A stretch of 64,000 nucleotides of DNA from Ariolimax columbianus (taxonomy: Eukaryota > Mollusca > Gastropoda > Stylommatophora > Arionidae), in the NCBI GenBank assembly GCA_036924085.1, contig JAVGWX010000003.1, positions 131,485,023 to 131,549,022 on the forward strand, written 5' to 3'. Shown in pieces: positions 54,779-64,000 of the stretch; the stretch's first letter is position 1; each line of letters opens with the position of its first letter. Both the position numbers and the translations under genes were made by a program. The notes below the pieces were generated by a model. It saw only the letters and a program-made list of their open reading frames with translations, did not search any database and was not told the origin of the DNA.

Positions 54779-54845
54779 ATCGTGTGACTCCTGGATCAAC
54801 GTGTGACTCCTGGATCAACGTGTGACTCCTTGATCAACGTGTTTC
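54779..54845. repeat. 19-bp tandem repeat
   Basis: Three copies of CGTGTGACTCCTGGATCAA and the start of a fourth. Confidence 0.93.
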
Positions 54846-55012
54846 GTCTGGTGCTGCTTTTAGAGCACCCAATGTGAACACAAGTGTGTCTCTGACTCTC
54901 GCGTTATTTTCGTGTGGGCCTAATCCTAGTTTGAGTTTCTACAGCAAATTTGAATGGTATTAACTGACATGCACCCCATGATTCTGAGTAGCATCTCATG
55001 GCAAAGGTACTC
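54846..55012. other. No feature recognised
   Basis: Short flank, nothing seen. Confidence 0.3.
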
Positions 55013-55150
55013 GTCCGTTCCATGCTGGCAAAACGCTCCAGTCGATCCAACTGTAAATGTTTACATGGCTAACTGTTATGTAAGTAAAGACAGTGATGAA
55101 GGATGGTACTGGTTACTCCACATGATATACAAACTGGGACCAAGTGCAAT
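55013..55150 (+). mobile_element. SINE-D body, copy 4
   Basis: CCAGTCGATCCAACTGTAAA, a spacer, then GGTACTGGTTACTCCACATG and ATATAC, the same order as 28351-28455. Diverged; no tRNA head visible. Confidence 0.5.
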
Positions 55151-55499
55151 TAAACTTCTAACACTTCATCCCCGACAACAGTGTCTGCTATGGTGCCACC
55201 TCTACTTTGACCATAGCCTACATTTACAAAAATAATAAATCAACCCTTATCAGGGCTAATCCGAACTGCGCCGCCACGCAATCAAAATGGTAGATATATC
55301 ATTACATTACCACGAAGACTGTCTGTCATTGAAGACACTGCGACTCGTCAAAAGGAGACAGCACCATCACAAAGAAGGAAACTCTGCAAAAAAGTTCCGA
55401 AAGTTCAACACCTGTTGTTGTCACCAGGCAGTAACTAAAAGTTATATTCCTGGAATTTTACAACACCACGAACAGGATTCTTGGATTACTGGATGGCCC
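55151..55499. other. No gene recognised
   Basis: Frame 55287-55514 is lysine/histidine-rich without recognisable motifs. Confidence 0.35.
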
Positions 55500-55985
55500 G
55501 TCATTCTGCGGTAGTTACACCGTTGTCAATCCCAATTTCTTTTCCAACGGTCTCTGTCTTGGGCCACGGTGGGCCGGTGGATAATGAGGCGCCCATCTGT
55601 GGCATCGTGAATGTTTTTTTTTGTTTTTTTTATTGCGTTCGCCTTATATCTGTAATCCCCAAAGCGGTGTGCGTTGCCCTGTGGGCCGGTGTGTTGCAAA
55701 GCGGCCGGTGATGTGATGGGGATCGAACCCAGCACCTTCGTGTTATGAGCCGTGCCACTTAACCACTAGGCCACGCCGTCCCCTGCTGATGAAATTTGAA
55801 GCTGACCATGCATTTCTCGAGGGAGGCTTAGCTAATTCTAATTTTGTACTTCATCTCCTTCTTAAGTGACCATGTTTCCGCCGCATAGCACATTGCAGGT
55901 AGTACTGTGAAGTTGAAGATAGGGTTCACAGGCTCTGGTCGTGGATGTTGTCCAGTACAAGCTTTATTAAACAGAAAGCCGTCCA
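55500..55985 (-). pseudogene. RTE-C-family C-terminal fragment, SINE-interrupted
   Basis: Minus strand from about 55985: DETASRALDGFLFN-like sequence, then FNFTVLPAMCYAAETW and LKKEMKYKIRIS, then LEKCMVSFKF to 55790. These match the AMCYSAETWTL region of RTE-C at 50.2 kb. The SINE at 55612-55784 lies within it. The part to its left (55500-55611) shares CTTGGGCCACGG with RTE-C's 3' flank. Several stops. Confidence 0.65.
55612..55784 (-). mobile_element. tRNA-derived SINE, short copy
   Basis: Same family as 10488-10731: GGCGTGGCCTAGTGGTTAAG (A-box) and GCTGGGTTCGATCCCCATCA (B-box) on the minus strand, ending CACCGCTTTGGGGATTACAG and an A-rich tail (plus-strand T-runs at 55615-55633). The middle of the body, including the GCTGAAATCGG core, is missing. 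Confidence 0.88.
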
Positions 55986-56684
55986 ATGCGCGCGAGGCCG
56001 TTTCGTCAAGTCTGGGTTTAGGTCGTTCTGCATGTTGGGCAAAGATGGCGTCGTAACTGGCTGCGAGTCTACATTTCTCTACTGTTTTGGATCATTATGG
56101 ATGCCGCCAGACCACGGATTTGCCTGGAATTCACACTAGTCGACGACTTACACTTGTGTTCACGGATACGTGGAGTTGTTTTCCGTCCGGACTTGTTATT
56201 TCGTTCTTTTTTTGTGATTTCTTCCATCCGTTTATCCTGGTCTGGACGCCTGCTGAATGGCGCTACGCTTAAACTAGTTATACCTGTGTCGTATCTCACG
56301 GGTTAGTTCTGCCGATTCACCTTCACGAATATGGCGTGTGGGAATTTTAGATGCTACGATGATGAACTGAATACAGCTGGGGAGAGATGACAGACTCACT
56401 CACACGCTGAGTGTTGTCCATACGACCTCTTGTGGTTATCGAAAAGGCACGACAAACTGCGTTAGATGCCTTCCCACCTTTCTACCCTGCGGGTTATATG
56501 TTTACGGAAAGGCTTCGGTGGTAACCCTGAGACAAAATCTGCATCCTATGCTATCTCCAGTCGTTTCGATGAATGTCTTGCCACTGGCAAAAGGTAGCTT
56601 AGGCTCTGTGAGTGAGGTTGACAAAAGGCGCAGTTTCTTCCTCACTTTAATCCAAATAACCGCGCAAGTCACCCATTTCAGCGG
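55986..56684. other. No gene recognised
   Basis: Mixed-composition sequence; no TE motif or array. Confidence 0.35.
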
Positions 56685-57075
56685 ACACAGCAAGAGATAC
56701 GACTGTCCACACGGCTGAACAAAGAGAGTGGTCTTCATCACTTGTGATGGACGAACACCATGGACACAGCAAGAGAAACGACTGCCCACACGGCTGAACA
56801 AAGAGAGTGGTCTTCATCACTTGTGATGGACGAACATCATGGACACAGCAAGAGATACGACTGTCCACACGGCTTAACAAAGAGAGTGGTCTTCATCACT
56901 TGTGATGGACGAACTTCATGGACACAGCAAGAGATACGACTGTCCACACGGCTGAACAAAGAGAGTGGTCTTCATCACTTGTGATGGACGAACATCATGG
57001 ACACAGCAAGAGATACGACTGTCCATACGGCTGAACAAAGAGAGTGGTCTTCATCACTTGTGATGGACAAACTAT
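56685..57075. repeat. 79-bp tandem repeat
   Basis: Five copies, starting at 56685, 56764, 56843, 56922 and 57001, of a unit with ACACAGCAAGAGATACGACT and GAACAAAGAGAGTGGTCTTC. Copies are nearly identical. Parent sequence not identified. Confidence 0.95.
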
Positions 57076-57912
57076 CATGTTGAGCTGGCGACCAAGCAAG
57101 GTAGAACTAACTGACCTCAAACCGGACATGACGAACTACTTGCATTGTTATCTGGCTATGTTCTTGTAAAAAAACTGATCTGGCCTAAACGATATTATTT
57201 ACATAACCTGTGATATTAGATGGTAAGTTAGTAAGTAGCCACAGACCGATATCGGATAGCTAAAAAATATAGTTGGTAGTTCCCAATGATGTCATTAGGT
57301 GACAACAACATCTTGCTATGTGATTACTTTATGTAGCACTTTATGTAGCAGACGCTATGTATGCATGCACGTGCGCTGTCAAGGTGTAAATTGGTATGAG
57401 TGCTCACAAATTATACAATCAAAGAACATGGTACTGTTGTGCACTTTGGTGGTTATTTATTTTGTTTGGTTGAGGAAGGGGGGGGGGGGTGTGCATTATA
57501 TCTTTCTGCAAAGGATATTCGCAAAGAAATACTTCCTGTTTACGGTGTAAAATGTGTTTGTCGCTTACAGCGATGTATAATTGGTCGATACATTTTCTTG
57601 AGGACGCTCAAAAATTGCTCATGATGTCCGAATTGGTCGTCCTGTTCAGTATACAACAGAAGCAATAATATTTGCATTGTGTGTTGGTGGGGTGGGGGGG
57701 GCAGATGATTCAAGCTGACAGGCGAATAATGATAGACCGTGTAGCAGCTGCAGTAGTCTTTTTGCAGGTACACTAAAACCACCTTGACAGGAAACATTTG
57801 GAAAATGAGTAACAGGTGGAACAAGACGTACAAACATGGCTGAAACAGCAGACCAAAGACTTCTAATGTGTAGGATTTAATGAACCGATAAATCAATTAA
57901 ACAATTAATTCA
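57076..57912. other. No gene recognised
   Basis: G homopolymer near 57478-57490 and another G-rich run near 57690. The rest is unremarkable. Confidence 0.4.
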
Positions 57913-59757
57913 ATCTTCTTCTTCTTCTTCTTCTTCTTCATCGTACTCAGTCAGACAGTAACCATTATTTTTTCGAAAAAAGCGGCGGTCATCCTGAGGC
58001 TGTCGACACTGCCATAGAGCGTCTCTTGTGGTTCCATTGGTGATGGCCACATCTGCTCCCTCTGATCCTCGTATGTCGGGCAGTTCTGCAGCAGATGTTC
58101 AGCGGTCATTTTACCAGTACCGCACGGGCATTCGTCGGTACCACCTATCTTCAATTTGTTGAATAGGTGGTACCTCAGTCTATTGTGGCCAGTGCGAAGT
58201 CTGAAGACAACGACCTGTTCAACTGGTAATAGGTATCGTTTTTGGTGTAGCCGGTATGTTCAGTTTCCCATTTGGTCATGTATCTGGCTTTAATAAGCCG
58301 TTTTGACTCTTCGTACGTCACACTAGTATCTGTTTGTGGTAGTCTTGCACCTTTTTTGGCCAGTCTGTCTGCCTCCTCGTTGCCTTGGATGTTGCAGTGT
58401 GATGGGACCCACTGTACCACTACCCTTTTTGGTGCGGACTGCTGGCATAGTTGACAGAGTACTGCTCATTAAGCTCAGTGTTTTTCTGGCTTTTTAGCGC
58501 CGTGACTACGGCCAGAGCATCTGTAAGCAGGACTGTATGGCTTTCATTTTCTTTATGTGTCACCATTTCTTCCACTGCCGCCCTCAGTGCCTCTGCCTCC
58601 GCTCTGAAATTGCTTGTGTACTTACCAGTAGCGAATGACAGTGTTATTTGTCTGCCATTTGGTAGGTTCAGAAATGCTCCTGCCGCTCCGTTCTGTGTTG
58701 TATTTGTTACGGAACCGTCGGTGTATGCATGGGTCCAGTCCATGCTTGGGTAGTTTTTCGATAAAAAGCTTAGGGTAGTATCTTTCCTTTCTTTTTCAGT
58801 CTGGCAGTTTTTGTTTCCAATACCTGGTATATTTTCTACCACCTCTGGAAATATATCCTGCCTCCAGGTAGGTTTTCGTACAGTAGTGATGGGTTTTGGT
58901 GTTGTTAGTGCGTTTATGGGATCTTCGTGCATCTTTGCTTTGGCTATTTCTGCAAAGTTTCTCCGCTTTAGTTTCCCATTTCCCAAATTGTTTAGTCTCT
59001 GGTGCATTGGATGGTCAGTCAGTCTTCAGAGTTTCTCTGACTGCAGCTGGGCTCTGCAGTCTCTTCTATCGGTCATGGATTGCAGTTTTGTAATCTTTTC
59101 AAGTTCTACAATTGACGTTGACTTCATGCCACCTGTTATAATTCTCATGGCTTGGTTTTGAAGTTTGTTAACTTTATCGAAGTTCGCCTTTGCTGCTGTT
59201 ATCCATGCCGCAATGCCATACTCGAGAACTGGTCTCACTCTTCCAGTGTACAGTTTCTTTAGTATACTTTCGTCTGCTCCTCAGCTTGTGCCAGCAAGTT
59301 TCCTCATGATTGCCATTCTTTCTCTGGCTCTCATTCGGTTTCTCTCGATCTGACTTTTCCATGTCATGCGCCGATCAAATGTGACTCCCAGATAGTTTGG
59401 GTTGTCGTTTGGCTGCAGGAATTTTCCATTTAGACTTAATTTGGTGTTTTGGGGTTTGATTGAGAGCGAGAATATTGTACATGTGGTTTTCTCCTCGTTT
59501 ATTTTGACCAGCCATGAGATCGCCCACTCTTCCAGCGATGTTAGGGCCTGCTGCATCCGATTGATTGCTATGGTGAGATTCTTTTCAGAGGTCGACATAG
59601 CCAGATCGTCTGAAAACATTGAGCTATGGACTCTTCTTGGTATATTCTCTGTAATGTCGTTTATATACACCAGGAAGGGTGTGGGTGACAGTACGCCCCC
59701 TTGGGGTACTCCCTGCTCGAGTGTCACCTTTTTGCTCATCTGCCCTTGTACTTGGAA
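57913..59757 (-). mobile_element. I-group LINE copy 3, 5'-truncated
   Basis: (GAA)n tail at 57913-57942 (as CTT on the plus strand) and the same 3' UTR as copy 2. The 5' end corresponds to VQGQMSKKVTLEQ (intact-copy nt about 43251). At 59757 it abuts the 3' end of an RTE element. Only small indels separate it from copy 2, so it is much younger than the hAT and mariner remnants. Confidence 0.9.
57951..59757 (-). pseudogene. LINE ORF2 pseudogene, copy 3
   Basis: Encodes, in four to five frames separated by small indels: RT from VQGQMSKKVTLEQG through MFSDDLAMSTSEK (FADD changed to FSDD); the thumb (ARERMAIMRKLAGTS, then MRPVLEYGIAAWITAAK); RNase H (HAYTDGSVTNTTQN, with E and D blocks preserved); and EEADRLAKKGA plus the zinc tail CPCGTGKMTAEHLLQNC. 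A short deletion at about 58460 removes NDLRA, and another near 58215 removes a few codons before VVVFRLRT. Endonuclease and RT fingers are absent. Confidence 0.9.
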
Positions 59758-60725
59758 ATTAATCCAATCAATCAAAGCCAGTCGCTCAACTCGGTGCATA
59801 GGCGATCGACAACATCTCGCCAGGATACACGGTCCTGTGCTGGTATTTCTGCCTCTCTCCATGTGTAATTATTTAATTTTAGCCATTGTCACAGTCTCTT
59901 CACCACGTATTTTTGGGTCTACCGCTCTCTCTTTTCCCCTGAGGATTCCATGTAAGAGCCTGTCTGGCTATGTTAGACTGTGCCTTCCGCTGCGTATGTC
60001 CTATCCAGGCCCATTTTCTTCGCTGAATTTGTTGTTCCGGTGCCTGTTGCTGGCTCCTTTCCCGCTAGTCTTTATTCCTCACCATGTCCTGCCACTTTAT
60101 GAACACAAGCCTTCGTTCCTCACCATGTCCTGCCACTTTATGAACACAAGCCTTCGTTCCTCACCATGTCCTGCCACTTTATGAACACAAGCCTTCGTTC
60201 CTCACCATGTCCTGCCACTTTATGAACACAAGCCTTCGTTCCTCACCATGTCCTGCCACTTTATGAACACAAGCCTTCGTTCCTCACCATGTCCTGCCAC
60301 TTTATGAACACAAGCCTTCGTTCCTCACCATGTCCTGCCACTTTATGAACACAAGCCTTCGTTCCTCACCATGTCCTGCCACTTTATGAACACAAGCCTT
60401 CGTTCCTCACCATGTCCTGCCACTTTATGAACACAAGCCTTCGTTCCTCACCATGTCCTGCCACTTTATGAACACAAGCCTTCGTTCCTCACCATGTCCT
60501 GCCACTTTATGAACACAAGCCTTCGTTCCTCACCATGTCCTGCCACTTTATGAACACAAGCCTTCGTTCCTCACCATGTCCTGCCACTTTATGCCCATTA
60601 TCCTTCGTAGGCATCTGTTAATGAAGGACTGGAGTCTTGGTTGTATGGCCTTGATCGTTCTCCATGTCCCCGCTTCATACAGCAACACCGACTTGACACT
60701 TGAATATTCTAATGTTGGTGTGAAT
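59758..60725 (-). pseudogene. RTE-D: RTE LINE C-terminal half split by a 41-bp array
   Basis: Minus strand from about 60715: SVKSVLLYEAGTWRTIKAIQ then PRLQSFINRCLRRIMGIKWQ and DMVRNEGL (to 60580). The 41-bp array follows, then [20 protein letters not shown] (about 60030-59960), [20 protein letters not shown] and, in another frame, NNYTWREAEIPAQDRVSWRD then VVDRLCTELSDWL and a stop near 59785. These are the canonical closing blocks of RTE LINEs. The 3' end is TTGATTGATTGG-like, immediately followed by LINE copy 3. Confidence 0.88.
60075..60593 (-). repeat. 41-bp minisatellite inside RTE-D
   Basis: Thirteen near-identical copies of a unit whose plus-strand start is TTCCTCACCATGTCCTGCCA then CTTTATGAACACAAGCCTTCG. 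On the minus strand the unit contains the LINE's own codons for IKWQDMVRNEGL. LINE sequence lies on both sides. Forty-one is not divisible by three. Confidence 0.96.
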
Positions 60726-60854
60726 TAACATTTCTGGATCTACATATATTGTATGGGGTACCTAGACAGCGATGGGTAAAAGGTCAAGGTAAGGGTCAGT
60801 CCCATCGCAAAAATTGCAGTCGGATTATGAAGACAACTCTTCTTGCACTAAACT
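60726..60854. other. 5' flank of RTE-D
   Basis: Nothing recognised. The rest of LINE copy 3 is not here, so RTE-D did not simply insert into an existing longer LINE. Confidence 0.4.
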
Positions 60855-61015
60855 GCATTGGGGGCCAGTTCCCGCCTTGCAGTTTTTACCGTCCCCAACT
60901 CATGTTTCAGGTTACCCCGTTTACAGTCGGGTTGACTGGAGGAGCGGTCGTACCAGGCACGAATCACCGACAGGACCTTGTTTCTGTCCGATGTTGAACT
61001 TGAACCCTTGCACGC
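60855..61015 (-). mobile_element. SINE-D body, copy 5
   Basis: Minus strand: GGTACGACCGCTCCTCCAGT, CAACCCGACTGTAAACGGGG then TAACC, and GCAAGGCGGGAACTGGCCCC. Block order matches 28351-28455. It is diverged. Confidence 0.5.
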
Positions 61016-61325
61016 TGTAATCCCAGTCTAGTATGTCAGCTCACTGTCGACTGGCACAAAGTTGAGGGAAATTGTGTTGTGAAATTAGGGACAATGTAAG
61101 TGCAACAACATATGGTTTTCAAGGTCGCATCTCATTCAGATTTGTTTAATGACTCTGTGTGATCTATTTACGAACTTGCCAGTGAATTGACTCCGTGTAT
61201 TCCTTCACCGCGACATGTTACTTGGTAACATTTGCCTACAATTTCTGGTTGATATGATATATACGGGGGATAATTAGGCATGTGTCTCCCATAGGCAGCA
61301 CCTTCCGTCTCGCCACAGAGGATAG
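61016..61325. other. No feature recognised
   Basis: Unremarkable flank. Confidence 0.3.
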
Positions 61326-61740
61326 TATATCTGGTTACGTTAAGGTAAGTATATCTGGTTACGTTAAGGTAAGTATATCTGGTTACGTTAAGGTAAGTAT
61401 ATCTGGTTACGTTAAGGTAAGTATATCTGGTTACGTTAAGGTAAGTGTATCTGATTACGTTAAGGTAAGTATATCTGATTACGTTAAGGTAAGTGTATCT
61501 GATTACGTTAAGGTAAGTATATCTGATTACGTTAAGGTAAGTATATCTGGTTACGTTAAGGTAAGTATATCTGGTTACGTTAAGGTAAGTATATCTGGTT
61601 ACGTTAAGGTAAGTATATCTGGTTACGTTAAGGTAAGTATATCTGGTTACGTTAAGGTAAGTATATCTGGTTACGTTAAGGTAAGTATATCTGGTTACGT
61701 TAAGGTAAGTATATCTGGTTACGTTAAGGTAAGTGTGCTA
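61326..61740 (+). repeat. 24-bp tandem repeat of splice-donor-like units
   Basis: Seventeen copies of TATATCTGGTTACGTTAAGG then TAAG, with GAT/GGT and GTGT/GTAT variants. Every unit contains AAGGTAAGTRT, a close match to the metazoan 5' splice-site consensus. A frame is open through all units (ISGYVKVS repeated), starting at an ATG at 61282. I treat this as an artefact of the unit length. Confidence 0.95.
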
Positions 61741-62904
61741 GCTTACCACAGACCTTTATGATGTGTACCTTAATTTCGCTTTTCAGTCTTGTCAGAGTTA
61801 TCCTATATACATATTGAGTAATGAAGGCTGTGTATTTTGCTTAGTGAAGTGCAAACATCTTTAGCCAATGTAAACCCCTTTTAAGCGCAGGGTAGGTATG
61901 GTTATATTGATGGATGGATATTGCCATGTAAACCCATTTCAAGCGCAGGGTAGGTATGGTAATATATAAGGATGTATATTGCCGACACACAATACCAGGC
62001 GTGTAAGCGTAAACTGTGCAGCGAATCAACAACGGACTTTTGTCCGAGCCAATCACAGTAAGCGCGCGCGAATCAGAGATAACAAGAGAGAGAGAAAGAG
62101 AGAGAGAGAAGGAGAAAAGCTAAAGCAAACAAGCCGATGAAGAAGACGTCTGTTTTCATATCAAAAGCTCTGGCGTTTATATCTCCCTATAAAGGTCACC
62201 GCCGCTATAATATCCTCTTTGTCTCTGAAACTGTTAGGATAACGTTTCAATAGCTTGGTGTCAGACTCTCCTCCCTGGTGGGTCTTTACAGAGTAGCACG
62301 AACAAAATGAAGGTGGAACTCGCGTTCGAGTGGGAGGGAATAGAGACACTTAGATACCAGGTGAGAACAAAGCATGGCGGGAATACTGGGGACAGCTGAG
62401 CCCCCGGGGGTCGACTTGTTTACTGCGATGGCTCAAGAGAAAGGAGAAACTGGCACGTTCTTGTCTCCAGTACTCTCCACTTGACTAGCTCAAATATATA
62501 GATATATCATGTCACCCTTTAGCTAAATCTGCAATGTGTCCTTACAGCAGAAGGGTTTCATCTCACGCCACACATCGTCGACATGTCATACTCTTGTCTT
62601 CTGCCACACTCGTTACACATAGGTGACGCTGTTATCACCAAATGGATATTACTTTTCTTTGTTTGTATCATTGTAGCATTGTATTTACATTTGTCTCTTG
62701 AGTCTTAGGGGAACAGTTCAAATTTAATTTTGCTCACTGAAAGTTCTATGTGTATGCACTGCAAAACTCAATGTTTTAACATCATGACTAAACTAGGGTT
62801 ATATATTTTATGGGATTGGTTTGACGACTGCTAGCACAACTGTCATTACTCGTCTCTTAAGGTATTGTCTAGCATTTTGGACCAAATACGAAGCAGAGCG
62901 AATT
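61741..62904. other. Short dimer, GA microsatellite, otherwise nothing certain
   Basis: A unit of about 60 bp with AAGCGCAGGGTAGGTATGGT occurs twice (61863-61982). A GA-rich microsatellite lies at 62082-62118. A 36-codon ORF at 62374-62484 has a good start context but no recognisable motif. Confidence 0.5.
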
Positions 62905-63245
62905 CTTCTTCTACGTTCGCTCTCAATATCCCGCTAGCAAGCCCTGAAAAGGGATTTGGAAGTAGCTCAATGTAGTCCGGAGAACTGAATGCGTTGTATC
63001 GTAGTTTACAGCTTGACTGCAATATCTGCACCTCCCGGTCCGACACATCAGACTTCAGCAGGTATTTACGAGTACCGAGTTGTCTTCTCTCTTCGATCCC
63101 TTCTACTTAGCCAGTCTGCTCTGTCACAATCTATTATCCAGGATCACCGCGTGGAGGTGTAGAGGGTTTTGGCAGCTCTAGTTCGCAGTCCCTGGCACTA
63201 ACCGTCAGCTATGGGTCGTTAACCGCTGTAGCTCATACGCTATGA
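62905..63245 (-). mobile_element. SINE-A, copy 4
   Basis: Minus-strand reading reproduces the block order of the 33.8-kb copy: TTAACGACCCATAGCTGACG, GCAGACTGGCTAAGTAGAAG, GCTGAAGTCTGATGTGTCGG, GCAGTCAAGCTGTAAACTAC, CTAGCGGGATATTGAGAGCG, ending AACGTAGAAGAAGAA. The GAA-type tail is like that of the I-group LINE. Confidence 0.8.
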
Positions 63246-63254
63246 GCTGACAGC

Positions 63255-63530
63255 AGACATCCACTTATAACTGACTGCTTGCATCAGGGTCAGCGAACGA
63301 CAGTAGACCAAGACCCTATTCCGTGTCTTGGAAACAGATTGCGGTAGTTTAGTCTAGCTAAGAGAATAGGGGTCACATGGGGGAGACAAATCCGGTCCCA
63401 AAGGTACTGTTCCGAAACAAGACGTCTAGGGCCAAAAGGTGCAGATATCGCATCCTCGCTGTAAACCAGAACAGAACGTTCCATACTCTTTTTCAGGACG
63501 AACGAAGAAGAAGAACAACAATAACAACAA
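63255..63530 (+). mobile_element. SINE-A-related, diverged copy 5
   Basis: AGGGTCAGCGAACGACAGTA, CAAAAGGTGCAGATATCGCA then TCCTCGCTGTAAACCAGA, and the tail GAACGAAGAAGAAGAACAAC. The middle differs from the other copies (GCTGAAGTCGGATG is not intact). Head-to-head with copy 4. Confidence 0.65.
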
Positions 63531-64000
63531 CAAACATTACAACAATTATGTTTTTCTCAAGATTTCAAACGGGCATATATTAAGAACAGCTTTATGAAAT
63601 ATTTGAAAAAATGGAAATTTAAAAGTTAATTAAATGCAACAAAAGAGAGTTAAGCCGTTCTGTTTCAATAAGTTTTAATTAACGATGTTAACAAATGCCG
63701 TTTGTTGTCTACCCCAGATCGATCGTTCTCACCAGCTGATTGATCGATGACCTGATTTCAGTTGTGCAGAGCATCTTTTTCAACACCGAGAAGGGCAGAT
63801 AACATATATTGCAGTCCCATAGACTTGTTGGCGTCCCCTTTAATTGCTCCCGAGGCGTCCCCCAACCCCTCTTCCCCCCCCCCCACATATTCCTCCCTCG
63901 TTACATAACTGTTTCAAATAGAATGACAATATTTTTTAAAACTCAATGATATTATTACTAGACAGACTGCAGTAAAATTAGGTGTTAACAGTTACTGAAA
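63531..64000. other. No gene recognised
   Basis: AT-rich with a C homopolymer at 63877-63886. No feature seen to the window end. Confidence 0.4.

Noticed and set aside
55720..55784. Functional tRNA gene
   Set aside because: A- and B-boxes are good, but the acceptor and anticodon arms do not close and the sequence continues into a shared SINE body with an A-rich tail.
61282..61761. 159-codon ORF repeating ISGYVKVS
   Set aside because: An artefact of the 24-bp array. The splice-donor-like motif is a better description of what the unit contains.
62374..62484. 36-codon ORF with good start context
   Set aside because: Too short and without motif; could be chance or a first exon, undecidable here.

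Overview
This is a eukaryotic, almost certainly animal, repeat-rich window. The firmest taxonomic marker is a partial 18S rRNA gene at 38351-39590, whose conserved core fits the molluscan type as I remember it. A mollusc, perhaps a gastropod, is my best guess, but no database check was possible. I see no complete host protein-coding gene. Nearly all interpretable sequence is transposable-element (TE) remnants, SINEs, minisatellites and one broken rDNA unit.

Layout. 1-2546: two minisatellites (27/54 bp and 55 bp), the first hosting a 518-bp mariner derivative. 4073-6355: an inactivated I-group LINE (copy 1, minus strand) inserted into the 5' flank of a hAT transposon whose broken transposase runs to about 9420. 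9867-11065: an RTE-like reverse transcriptase remnant containing a tRNA-type SINE. 11-17 kb: low-complexity DNA and short arrays. 17.8-21.4 kb: a second hAT copy, then a Tc1 fragment (minus) and a mariner fragment (plus). 24-27.3 kb: an RTE fragment, an RNase H LINE fragment and SINEs lying inside an older 39-bp repeat. 28462-33512: a 5-kb satellite with a 17-bp unit. 33.7-37.3 kb: three SINE-A copies and an RNase H fragment. 37.7-40.2 kb: GC-rich probable 5' ETS, 18S broken at about nt 1240, and degenerate tandem units mixing 18S sequence with a conserved hairpin. 40.3-45.1 kb: LINE copy 2 with an uninterrupted 1301-codon endonuclease/RT/RNase H ORF, the only apparently intact gene. 45-57 kb: short arrays, SINEs and RTE remnants. 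57.9-60.7 kb: LINE copy 3 fused to an RTE 3' half. 61-64 kb: a 24-bp array of splice-donor-like units and two head-to-head SINE-A copies.

Main observation. At least five unrelated TE remnants carry a tandem expansion of a short piece of their own coding sequence: hAT 40 bp x 26, RTE-D 41 bp x 13, mariner 33 bp x 8, RTE-A 46 bp x about 7, and RTE-C 37 bp x 2. In the hAT and mariner the unit spans the codons of a catalytic-aspartate motif; in RTE-C it ends just before the RT active site. Normal TE sequence resumes on both sides of each array, so the parent of each minisatellite can be read directly. With about 19 arrays covering roughly a fifth of the window, this looks like a locus where minisatellites are repeatedly born, some inside dead transposons.
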